A stretch of 12,861 nucleotides of DNA from Salinirussus sp. Lineage in GTDB: Archaea > Halobacteriota > Halobacteria > Halobacteriales > Haloarculaceae. Below the pieces are notes generated by a model, which did no database searches, was not told where the DNA came from, and saw only the letters and a program-made list of their open reading frames with translations. Location: the NCBI GenBank assembly GCA_028275005.1, contig JAQCNN010000203.1:1-12861 (forward strand), given 5' to 3'. Positions 1 to 6,300 of this stretch are shown here, piece by piece. Every line of letters begins with the position of its first letter. The first letter of the stretch is position 1. The position numbers were made by a program, and so were the translations under genes.

Positions 1-20
1 GTGGTACCGCGTCCTGTGGG

Positions 21-287
21 TTACTCGGCCAGGGCGTACAGCCGCCGCCGCGCGTCGTACGGGTCGTGTCTGACCAGGACGACATCGGCGTCGGTCAGCC
101 GGTTCAGCGCGTACCGGGCGGTCCGGTCCGGCAGCAGCGACTCCTCGGCGACCTCCTCTAGGGACATCGTCCCCTCCACCTGGAGGACTTTCGCCACGAG
201 TTTCGCGCTCGGCGGGAGGTCCCGGAGGCGGTCGCGACGCTCCTGTTTTGTTACATCTTTTGCACTTCCATCCGATTTTGTGCTCAT
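21..287 (-). CDS. small winged helix-turn-helix (MarR-like) transcriptional regulator
   Basis: The 88-residue product begins with a short charged tail. It then reads as one winged-helix DNA-binding domain. LPPSAKLVAKVLQ (about residues 24-36) is helix 1, and MSLEEVAEESLLPDRTARYALNRL (split as MSLEEVAEES plus LLPDRTARYALNRL) is the helix-turn-helix. The C-terminal VLVRHDPYDARRRLYAL part is the wing. This layout is common in small haloarchaeal MarR/ArsR-like regulators; no ligand or metal site is visible. The frame stays open upstream to an ATG at 350. I chose the ATG at 287 because a TATA-like element at 324-332 would lie inside the longer version. The gene is divergent from the methyltransferase at 446, so it may control itself or that gene, but this is inference. 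Its target is unknown. Confidence 0.8.
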   Translation of the reverse strand: MSTKSDGSAKDVTKQERRDRLRDLPPSAKLVAKVLQVEGTMSLEEVAEESLLPDRTARYALNRLTDADVVLVRHDPYDARRRLYALAE

Positions 288-323
288 ACGTTTCGACACT
301 CGACTCGTAGGTGTAAACCTTGG

Positions 324-332
324 CCATATATC
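324..332 (-). promoter_or_regulatory. TATA element for the winged-helix regulator
   Basis: On the minus strand this reads GATATATGG. Archaeal transcription normally starts about 25 nt downstream of the box centre, here near position 302, giving a leader of about 15 nt before the ATG at 287. A second AT-rich element (363-371, AATATAAGG on the minus strand) is a weaker alternative. Confidence 0.5.
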
Positions 333-337
333 GAGGG

Positions 338-356
338 GATGTGTATGCATTGCATC
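338..356. repeat. imperfect palindrome, possible operator between divergent genes
   Basis: The 19-mer GATGTGTATGCATTGCATC has complementary 4-bp ends (GATG/CATC). Inside it are the palindrome ATGCAT (345-350) and the tandem repeat TGCAT-TGCAT (346-355). It lies between the two TATA-like elements of the regulator. A winged-helix dimer site is plausible but the symmetry is weak. Confidence 0.25.
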
Positions 357-416
357 TATGTCCTTATATTCCTAGTCCTCCCGGTCCGAGGGCGACGGGC
401 GACGGTTTCAGTACCG

Positions 417-421
417 TTTTA
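417..421 (+). promoter_or_regulatory. TATA-like element for the methyltransferase gene
   Basis: TTTTA is centred about 27 nt upstream of the GTG at 446. This spacing predicts a nearly leaderless transcript, as is common in haloarchaea, and supports the GTG start. Confidence 0.45.
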
Positions 422-445
422 GGCCCCGGTTGACATGGGGGGAAC

Positions 446-1150
446 GTGAAAGGAGAGGAGTGGTACCAGGCCGACGATGTGGCGGAGTCCTACGAGGACA
501 AGCGTTTCTCGCGTGGCGGACGGATCATCGACCGCCGCGAGAAGCGGGCGGTTCTCGACGCGCTCGGGCCGGTCGAGGACAAGCGGGCCCTCGAGATCGC
601 CTGCGGGACCGGCCGGTTTACCGTGATGCTCGCGGAGCGTGGGGCGGATATTGTCGGACTGGACATCTCCGAGCCGATGCTCCAGCAGGGCCGGGAGAAG
701 GCGCGGTCGGCCGGTGTCACCGACCACCTGGAGTGGATGCGGGGTGACGCCGCGCGGCTTCCATTTCCCGACGACCACTTCGAGGTCGTCTTCGCGATGC
801 GGTTTTTCCACCTGGCCGACACCCCGGCCGCCTTTCTCGAGGAGATGACACGGGTCTCGCGCGACCGGGTGTTTTTCGACACGTTCAACCGCTTCTCGAC
901 GCGGTCGCTGTACACCTGGGCACTCCCGATGGGCTCGCGGCTCTACTCCAGCCGGGAGGTCGACCGGCTGCTCAGTGACACCGGGCTGGAACTCGACCGC
1001 GCGGCACACGACTGGGTGTTCCCCTACGGCTTCTACCGAAAGATCCCAAACGGCATCGCCTCCGGGGTCCGGTGGCTCGACAACGCCACCGGGGGAACCC
1101 CGCTGGGCCGGGGGCTGGCGTCGGTCTCCTACTGGTCGGCGACGGTCTGA
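446..1150 (+). CDS. class I SAM-dependent methyltransferase
   Basis: The 234-residue protein has a Rossmann-fold methyltransferase domain. Motif I is LEIACGTGRF (residues 49-58), the SAM-binding loop. VGLDIS (70-75) ends the second strand, with the acidic residue D73 expected to bind the ribose hydroxyls. GDAARLPFPDDHFEVVFAM (100-118) matches the motif of UbiE/methyltransf_11 proteins. The N-terminal helix WYQADDVAESYEDKRF also fits that group. The substrate cannot be read from the sequence: small molecules, lipids and quinones are all possible. The GTG start at 446 is set by the upstream TATA-like element and by where homology-like sequence begins. A glycosyltransferase follows after 40 bp but has its own promoter, so a shared pathway is only a guess. 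Confidence 0.85.
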   Translation: MKGEEWYQADDVAESYEDKRFSRGGRIIDRREKRAVLDALGPVEDKRALEIACGTGRFTVMLAERGADIVGLDISEPMLQQGREKARSAGVTDHLEWMRGDAARLPFPDDHFEVVFAMRFFHLADTPAAFLEEMTRVSRDRVFFDTFNRFSTRSLYTWALPMGSRLYSSREVDRLLSDTGLELDRAAHDWVFPYGFYRKIPNGIASGVRWLDNATGGTPLGRGLASVSYWSATV

Positions 1151-1160
1151 CCCCGCGACG

Positions 1161-1166
1161 TTTTTA
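1161..1166 (+). promoter_or_regulatory. TATA-like element for the glycosyltransferase gene
   Basis: TTTTTA is centred about 27 nt upstream of the ATG at 1191. This predicts a leaderless transcript and excludes the much longer reading of the same frame, which would overlap the methyltransferase gene. Confidence 0.55.
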
Positions 1167-1190
1167 GCCCTTGGAACGACTATTTACTCT

Positions 1191-2087
1191 ATGTCTCTCT
1201 CGGTGGTGGTCCCGACACTCAACGCCCGCGACGAGCTCGCGGACTGTCTGGACGCACTCGCCGAGCACGCCCCGGACGCCGAGGTCATCGTCGCCAACGG
1301 GCCCTCCGCGGACGGCACCACCGGCATGGTCCAGGAGCGAACCGACGTGGACGTTCTCGTCGAGATCGCCGACCGGAGTGTCAACTGCGCCCGCAACGCC
1401 GGGCTCGACCACGCCACCGGTGAGACGGTGGCGTTCGTCAGCCACACACTCTCGGTCGGCGACACCTGGCGCGAGGCCGTGACCGACGGACTCGTCGACA
1501 GCCACGCCGTGACCGGCCCGACCCGGACCCAGCTCCGCGCCGGTGTCGAGACAGAGCGAAAGGAGTCCCGGACTATCGCCGGCAGGGCGGTCACCTACTT
1601 CAACCCCGGAAACGCCGCCTTTCGCCGGGAGGTCCTGACGGAGCTCGACGGGTTCGACGAGTACCTCGAGATCGGCGGTGCCCGGGACGCCGCCCACCGG
1701 CTCGCACGGGGTGACTTCGCGGTCCGCTGGGACGACAGGATGCACGTCCGCGAGGAGCTGGGGACCGACGGTGGCCGCGAGACCGGCCTGGGCCCGAAGT
1801 ACCGCTCGCTCGCCTACCGGCTGGGGAAAAACTACGGCCCCCGGCCGACGGTCTTCCGCCGGCTCCTGGGGCACGCCGGTCGGGACGCCGCGGAGGGACT
1901 GCGCCACGTTGCCCGTGGTGACAACAAGCCCTCGGCCTGGCTCGGCGCGGGCAGGACGGTCAGTCTCAGCCTCGCAGTTGGCCTGAAAGACGGGCTAGCC
2001 GCCCGCCGTGGCGACGGGTCACAGCGGAATCCACAGGGGCAGTCGGCCCGGGACGACCGCGCGGTGTCCGTCTACGACTGGCGGTGA
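1191..2087 (+). CDS. family 2 (GT-A fold) glycosyltransferase with degenerate acidic motifs
   Basis: The 298-residue protein opens with SVVVPTLNARDELADCLDAL, the classic GT2 first strand and helix. NCARNAGLDHATGETVAFV (65-83) is the conserved region before the DXD site, and YFNPGNAAFRREVLTELDGFD (about 136-156) matches the later 'G..A.RR.v....GGFDE' block. The acidic motifs are altered: the usual DDGSTDGT reads ANGPSADGT (35-43), and the usual LDDD reads VSHT (83-86). ARDAAHRL (164-171) takes the place of the common GEDxDLxxR motif. The C-terminal region (about 245-270) is amphipathic or weakly hydrophobic and could touch the membrane, though no clear transmembrane helix is present. The donor and acceptor are unknown. 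Cell-envelope or lipid glycosylation is the usual role of such haloarchaeal genes. It converges on the amidohydrolase gene 41 bp away. Confidence 0.8.
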   Translation: MSLSVVVPTLNARDELADCLDALAEHAPDAEVIVANGPSADGTTGMVQERTDVDVLVEIADRSVNCARNAGLDHATGETVAFVSHTLSVGDTWREAVTDGLVDSHAVTGPTRTQLRAGVETERKESRTIAGRAVTYFNPGNAAFRREVLTELDGFDEYLEIGGARDAAHRLARGDFAVRWDDRMHVREELGTDGGRETGLGPKYRSLAYRLGKNYGPRPTVFRRLLGHAGRDAAEGLRHVARGDNKPSAWLGAGRTVSLSLAVGLKDGLAARRGDGSQRNPQGQSARDDRAVSVYDWR

Positions 2088-2128
2088 GAGGCGGAGCCGG
2101 ACTGTGGCACCCGGCCCGGCGACATCGC

Positions 2129-2935
2129 TCAGGGTGCGAGGTCTGTGACCACACGGCCGGCGTTGTTCGAGAACACCTTCCGCATCGCGTCCTCCGGGAC
2201 GTCGAGTGTCAGGACCTCCATGACACCCACGCTGGGGTGGACAGTCGGTGCGCCGCTGCCGAACAGCACCCGGTCGGGGTGCTCCATGACCGCTCGTTCG
2301 ACGGGCGCACGCGAGTGGACGGCGCCGGTCTCCACGTAGAGGTCGTCGTGGTCGTCCAGCAGGTCGACGGTCCGCTCTGTCATCGTCCCGTCCAGGGGAT
2401 AGCCGCCGAAGTGCGAGACGACGACCGGGAAGTCGAACTCGAGTAGGTGGTCGGCAACGGCCTGTGGGCCGAACCCGTGGCCGCCGTAGGTCAGGACGGG
2501 GAGCCCGGCCGCCTCCATCGCCGCGAGCACGTCCCGGCCGGGGAGCCCGTCGACGGCCGGATTCAGCCGAAACCCGGAAAACCGGTCGTCGTAGGCGAAC
2601 TGCTCGACGTCCTCCGGGGAGGTGTGCTCCGCCGAGCGGGAGCTTGCGATGTTCCGGAGCCGCGAGCCCGCACCGCCGCCGGGGTCACGCGGCCCGTCCA
2701 CCCGCGCGAAGGGGACGAACGGGCGGCCGACACTCATCCGTGCCACGGCGTTGTTCGCCTTCAGATAGCCGTCCTCCCGGTCGCCGGGGAAGACAACCCC
2801 CCGGATGACCCCCGCCTGGTGGAGTTCGCGCTCGACGTCCTCCGGGTCCCCGCCGCTGCCCGCCCGCCGCTGTTCGTCGGGCTCGAGCTCGATGTGGATG
2901 TCGACGACACGGAAGCCGTGCTCCAGTTCGAGCAT
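2129..2935 (-). CDS. amidohydrolase-fold (amidohydrolase_2-like) protein, metal ligands altered
   Basis: The 268-residue protein follows the TIM-barrel amidohydrolase_2 pattern. VVDIHIEL (residues 10-17) is the first strand, FSGFRLNP (119-126) a middle strand, and LPVLTYGGHG (145-154) a later one. VVVSHFGGYPLD (171-182) and DRVLFGSGAPTVHP (221-234) complete the barrel, and the C-terminal helix has the usual VFSNNAGRV (254-262). The metal site looks incomplete. The normal HxH is HIE (H14, E16), the strand-5 His position is Y150, and the Asp of the usual FGSD motif is G228; H175 remains. It may use a different metal arrangement or be non-catalytic. The longer open frame upstream is rejected because a TATA element lies 28 nt before this ATG and that frame runs antisense into the thermosome gene. 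Substrate unknown. Confidence 0.8.
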   Translation of the reverse strand: MLELEHGFRVVDIHIELEPDEQRRAGSGGDPEDVERELHQAGVIRGVVFPGDREDGYLKANNAVARMSVGRPFVPFARVDGPRDPGGGAGSRLRNIASSRSAEHTSPEDVEQFAYDDRFSGFRLNPAVDGLPGRDVLAAMEAAGLPVLTYGGHGFGPQAVADHLLEFDFPVVVSHFGGYPLDGTMTERTVDLLDDHDDLYVETGAVHSRAPVERAVMEHPDRVLFGSGAPTVHPSVGVMEVLTLDVPEDAMRKVFSNNAGRVVTDLAP

Positions 2936-2960
2936 CGACGGGGCGTTTGCGGTCACGGGG

Positions 2961-2966
2961 CTTAAA
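2961..2966 (-). promoter_or_regulatory. TATA element for the amidohydrolase gene
   Basis: The minus strand reads TTTAAG, centred 28 nt upstream of the ATG at 2935. This predicts a leaderless transcript and fixes the start. Confidence 0.6.
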
Positions 2967-3010
2967 TCCCGCCGCCGGCGGACGCCCCCGTTGCCCTCGA
3001 GTCCGGTGCA

Positions 3011-3018
3011 TTTATATA
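3011..3018 (+). promoter_or_regulatory. TATA box for the thermosome gene
   Basis: TTTATATA is the strongest TATA box in the window. Transcription is expected near 3040, leaving a leader of about 8 nt before the ATG at 3048. Archaeal chaperonin genes are commonly heat-induced, but no distinct heat-shock operator was identified here. Confidence 0.75.
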
Positions 3019-3047
3019 GAACCGCTAACGATGATCTGTTGAACACA

Positions 3048-4628
3048 ATGGCTTCTGGACAGCGACGCATGGGGGGGCAGCCCCTCTTCATTCTCAGCGA
3101 GGATAGCGAGCGAACCAGCGGGGAGGACGCGCAGTCGGCCAACATCACGGCCGGCAAGGCGGTCAGCGAGACCGTACGCACCACACTCGGGCCCCGCGGG
3201 ATGGACAAGATGCTCGTCTCGGACAGCGGCGACGTCGTCATCACCAACGACGGCGCGACCATCCTCGACGAGATGGACATCGAGCACCCTGCGGCACAGA
3301 TGTTGACCGAGGTCGCCCAGGCACAGGAGGAGGAGGTCGGTGACGGCACCACCACCGCCGCCGTCCTGGCCGGCGAACTCCTCAGCAAGGCCGAGGGACT
3401 GCTCGACGACGACGTCCACCCCACGACGATCGTCGAGGGCTACCACGAGGCCGCCGCGCTGGCTCACGAGGCCATCGACGAGTCGGTGCTGGACGAGGAC
3501 CTCGACGAGGAGCGGCTCGAGCAGGTTGCGGAGTCGAGCATGACCGGCAAGGGGACCGGCGACGTGAACGCCGCCGACCTGGCAGAGACCGTCGTTCAGG
3601 CGGCCGAGCAGGTCCGCACCGACACCGGTGTCAACCGTGACAACATCGCCATCCAGACCCAGACCGGCGGCTCCTCCAGCGCGACCGAACTGGTCGAGGG
3701 TGTCATCGTCGACCAGGACCCCGCTCACGAGAATATGCCCCGTCGGGTCGAGGACGCCGACGTCGCCATCGTCACCGAGGACCTCGAGGTCCGGGAGACA
3801 AACGTCGACGCCGAGTACGACGTCTCCAGTGTCGACCAGCTCAACGCCGCCATCGAGTCCGAGACCGAGGAACTGCGGGAGTTCGCGGAGAAGGTCGCCG
3901 ACAGTGGCGCGGACGTCGTCTTCACCGAGGGCGAGATCGACAACCGCGTCAAGACCGACCTCGCCGAGCGCGGGATCCTCGCGTTCAACGACCTCGACAA
4001 GGACGAGTCACAGGCCGTCGGCTCGACCACGGGCGCCTCCCGCTCGGGCTCCGTCGACACGCTTGAGGCGGCGGACCTGGGCCACGCCGAGGCCGTCCGC
4101 GCCGAGCGGTTCGGCGACGACGAGATGGCCTTCGTCGAGAGTGGTGCGGCCACGAAGTCCGTCACCATCCTCGCCCGCGGGGGCACCGAACACGTTGTCG
4201 ACGAACTGGAGCGGGCGCTGAACGACGCGCTCGACGTCGTCACCGCGGCGCTCGACACCGGCGGCGTCGTCGCCGGCGCAGGCTCGACGGAGATCGTCAT
4301 CGCCGACCACATCCGCGAGGAGGCCGCAGGCATCGAGGGCCGCCAGCAGCTAGCTGTCGAGGCCTTTGCCGATGCGGTCGACGTGTTGCCCCGCACTATC
4401 GCGGAGAACACCGGCCTCGACCCGATCGACGCGCTGGTCGACCTGCGGGCCGCAAACGAGAGCGGCGACCGCGCCGGCATCATCGCCGAGGGCGAGGACG
4501 GCTCCGTCGAGGAGCCCGTCGAGTACGGTGTGCTCGACCCGGCCGCTGTCAAGCACGAAGCGATCGAATCCGCCACCGAGGCCGGCACGATGATCGTCCG
4601 GATCGACGACGTCATCAGTGCCGAGTGA
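3048..4628 (+). CDS. cct3: thermosome (group II chaperonin) subunit, Cct3-like, lacking a GGM tail
   Basis: The 526-residue protein is a subunit of the cytosolic ATP-driven folding chamber. It shows the family blocks in order: GGQPLFIL near the start, TTLGPRGMDKMLV, ITNDGATIL (D68), EVGDGTTTAAVLAGELL (D99), and in the C-terminal equatorial domain RGGTEHVVDELERALNDAL, with D393 matching the ATP-hydrolysing Asp. The later AVEAFADAVDVLPRTIAENTG block is also present. Two things differ from typical subunits. The usual VAGGGAPE reads VAGAGSTE, with A411 replacing a glycine. The protein ends at RIDDVISAE, with no Gly/Met-rich tail. Haloferax has three subunits, and as I recall the third is the short, tail-less one, hence the symbol; the neighbouring nadM, lonB and trp genes agree with that locus. 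An in-frame ATG at residue 8 is a less likely start. Confidence 0.93.
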   Translation: MASGQRRMGGQPLFILSEDSERTSGEDAQSANITAGKAVSETVRTTLGPRGMDKMLVSDSGDVVITNDGATILDEMDIEHPAAQMLTEVAQAQEEEVGDGTTTAAVLAGELLSKAEGLLDDDVHPTTIVEGYHEAAALAHEAIDESVLDEDLDEERLEQVAESSMTGKGTGDVNAADLAETVVQAAEQVRTDTGVNRDNIAIQTQTGGSSSATELVEGVIVDQDPAHENMPRRVEDADVAIVTEDLEVRETNVDAEYDVSSVDQLNAAIESETEELREFAEKVADSGADVVFTEGEIDNRVKTDLAERGILAFNDLDKDESQAVGSTTGASRSGSVDTLEAADLGHAEAVRAERFGDDEMAFVESGAATKSVTILARGGTEHVVDELERALNDALDVVTAALDTGGVVAGAGSTEIVIADHIREEAAGIEGRQQLAVEAFADAVDVLPRTIAENTGLDPIDALVDLRAANESGDRAGIIAEGEDGSVEEPVEYGVLDPAAVKHEAIESATEAGTMIVRIDDVISAE

Positions 4629-4689
4629 CCGGGCGAGCGTCCTGTCGCGAGCCCGCAGTCAGCACTGACCGAAGCGCCGAGTAGCCGAC

Positions 4690-4714
4690 CGACGGCCCCG
4701 TCGTTTTGTTTTTT
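4690..4714 (+). terminator. hairpin plus T-run after the thermosome gene
   Basis: CGACG (4690-4694) and CGTCG (4699-4703) form a 5-bp stem with a 4-nt loop. TTTTGTTTTTT (4704-4714) follows at once. Archaeal termination mainly needs the T-run, and the hairpin makes it resemble a bacterial intrinsic terminator. It lies in the gap before the convergent SAM hydrolase gene. Confidence 0.7.
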
Positions 4715-4724
4715 GCCGACGCGT

Positions 4725-5507
4725 TCAGGGCCACCGCAGGGAGACCCGGTCGCCGGTGTCGATGCCAAAGGCCTCGTCGCCCCGGCCCCGGTTGACCGCC
4801 AACTCGACGTTGCCGTGGCTGCCGACCGTGATGAGCCGGTGTCCCTCCGCGACGGCGGCGTAGGTGCGCCGGACACTCGCCCGGACGCCGTTTGCCTCGG
4901 CCCACTCCTGAAACTGCCCCTCGAGTACCGCGCCCGGGACGTTCGTGATGACGTTACCGAAGTCGTCGACGGCCAGCGCCTCGCCGACGGCCCCATCGTC
5001 GGTGAGTTCGGGCTCGGGCAGGCGCAGGTCGACGACCTCCGTGGCGGGTGTGATGCCGGGGATAGTGCCGACTGCGTCCACGCCGGCCTCGTGGACGCGG
5101 GCCGCCGCGGGTGCGAACACGTCCCGGCCGTGGAAGGTCGAACTGGCGGGGTCGGCGAGCCAGTCGCCGGCGCCGCCCTCGTAGTCGAGTCTGAATGGCT
5201 CGACCTCGTCGGCGATCCTGCGAGCGGCCGGGAGGGCGAGGCCGTTGTCCGGGGCAACAACAGCGTGTTCGCCCGCCCGGACGACTACCGCGCCACGGTC
5301 GGTCCCGACGCCGGGGTCGACGACGGCCAGGTGGACCGCCGGCGGAACGTACGGCAGGACCTCCCGGAGCCAGAAAGCGCCGACCCCGACGTCCTGTCGG
5401 GGAAGGTCGTGGGCGACATCGAGGAGGCGGGCGTCGGTCCGCTTTGCGATGACACCCTTCATCGCTGCGGGATACGGCGACCCAAAGTCGGAGCTGAGCG
5501 TGATCAC
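4725..5507 (-). CDS. S-adenosylmethionine hydrolase (adenosine-forming), DUF62/chlorinase-fluorinase family
   Basis: The 260-residue protein matches the DUF62 family, which uses water or hydroxide to split SAM into adenosine and methionine. Seen in order: ITLSSDFG (2-9), AMKGVI (15-20), LLDVAHDL (28-35), AVVDPGVGTDRG (61-72), APDNGL (85-90), SSTFHGRDVFAPAAA (122-136), DDFGNVITN, and near the end TVGSHGNVELAVNRG. The Asp-Arg-His triad that marks the hydrolases is intact as D64, R71 and H126. Nothing suggests a halogenase, which would need a specific halide pocket. The start is a GTG at 5507; the frame is open further upstream, but the family's first strand begins here. It follows nadM by 50 bp on the same strand without a clear TATA box between them, so one transcript is likely. 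The pairing may link adenylate and SAM recycling. Confidence 0.88.
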   Translation of the reverse strand: MITLSSDFGSPYPAAMKGVIAKRTDARLLDVAHDLPRQDVGVGAFWLREVLPYVPPAVHLAVVDPGVGTDRGAVVVRAGEHAVVAPDNGLALPAARRIADEVEPFRLDYEGGAGDWLADPASSTFHGRDVFAPAAARVHEAGVDAVGTIPGITPATEVVDLRLPEPELTDDGAVGEALAVDDFGNVITNVPGAVLEGQFQEWAEANGVRASVRRTYAAVAEGHRLITVGSHGNVELAVNRGRGDEAFGIDTGDRVSLRWP

Positions 5508-5557
5508 AGTCGCGGGTACGCGGGTGACTGTCTTGTGCGTTGTTGCCCGTTTTCGCG

Positions 5558-6133
5558 TTAGCTGCTGTCGGTGCCGTCGTCGGGTGACCGGCCTGCGCTC
5601 TCCCTGGTCGCCGCCTCGCTCGTGTCGCTCTCGGCGATCTGTCGGAGCCGCTCGACCCCGTCGACCTCGTCGATGGTCTCGGTGACAGCAACGGGGACCC
5701 GGTCTCGCCAGGCTTCGCCGGCGACGACCCGCTCTCTGATATTCGTCCCGCGCAGCCGTCCGCGCTCGATCAGCTGTGGGTCCCGGACCTCGTAGTCCGT
5801 CTCCTCGAACAGCCGGATCACGAGGGGGTTGTTCGAGTAGACGACATCGAACGGCGGGCACATGCTCTCGACGTGGCTGACCCAGACGGCGTTGCGTTCG
5901 ATGTCCTCTAGGGGAACGACGTACTGTTGAACGTCGACGTCGGCCAACGCACCGGTTATCATCATCATGCGCTCGCCGGCGGTGAAGGGGTTCCGGACGG
6001 TGTGGGAGGCGTCGGCGCTCCCGATCCCTACCACCAGCTCGTCCACGTCTGTCGCCACCTCCTCGACCAGCTGTCTGTGGCCGTGGTGAAACGGCTGGAA
6101 CCGGCCGACAAGGAACCCCCGGGTGGTCGCCAT
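5558..6133 (-). CDS. nadM: archaeal nicotinamide-nucleotide adenylyltransferase
   Basis: The 191-residue enzyme joins NMN and ATP to make NAD. GFLVGRFQPFHHGH (6-19) is the nucleotidyltransferase signature, with the HxGH site at residues 16-19. RGTNIRERV (128-136) takes the place of the ISSTxxR motif, the second ATP-binding site. RNPFTAGERMMMI (47-59) is the typical archaeal NadM stretch. About 168-191 is a Ser/Asp/Glu-rich tail that is probably disordered. The ATG at 6133 lies 25 nt from a TATA element, fixing the start as leaderless. The gene is first in a probable operon with the SAM hydrolase and is divergent from lonB. Confidence 0.93.
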   Translation of the reverse strand: MATTRGFLVGRFQPFHHGHRQLVEEVATDVDELVVGIGSADASHTVRNPFTAGERMMMITGALADVDVQQYVVPLEDIERNAVWVSHVESMCPPFDVVYSNNPLVIRLFEETDYEVRDPQLIERGRLRGTNIRERVVAGEAWRDRVPVAVTETIDEVDGVERLRQIAESDTSEAATRESAGRSPDDGTDSS

Positions 6134-6153
6134 GGTGGTGGCGTGGGGTCCCC

Positions 6154-6163
6154 TTTTAATAAA
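6154..6163 (-). promoter_or_regulatory. TATA element for nadM
   Basis: The minus strand reads TTTATTAAAA, centred about 25 nt before the ATG at 6133. This predicts a leaderless nadM transcript. Confidence 0.65.
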
Positions 6164-6254
6164 CCAACCGGGTCAAGCGGCGAGGGCTCCGTTCGCGTCT
6201 ACCCGGTCGTTGTCCGGCGATTAGTCGACCCGTAACCCCCCCAAAGGGGAGAAA

Positions 6255-6261
6255 GTATATC
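6255..6261 (+). promoter_or_regulatory. TATA element for lonB
   Basis: GTATATC is centred about 43 nt before the ATG, predicting a start near 6284 and a leader of about 17 nt. Just upstream, CCCC-AAA-GGGG (within 6236-6249) is a short symmetric element beside the expected TFB site. It could be an operator or chance. Confidence 0.5.
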
Positions 6262-6300
6262 AGTAGACAGCCCCTCCCTATTGTTGTTAGAAACGACTGT

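Noticed and set aside
975..1190. N-terminal extension of the glycosyltransferase frame
   Set aside because: It overlaps the methyltransferase gene out of frame. The GT2 fold begins exactly at the ATG at 1191 downstream of a TATA element.
3071..3077. Run of seven G within the thermosome gene as a phase-variable tract
   Set aside because: The tract encodes the conserved GGQP segment. Seven bases is short for slippage, and a housekeeping chaperonin is an unlikely phase-variable gene.
2936..3424. N-terminal extension of the amidohydrolase frame
   Set aside because: It runs antisense into the thermosome gene and past its own TATA element at 2961-2966.
3725..5260. Minus-strand open frame of 511 codons opposite the thermosome and SAM hydrolase genes
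   Set aside because: It is a shadow of two real genes in GC-rich DNA. The translation is Ser/Arg/Thr-rich and has no known motif.
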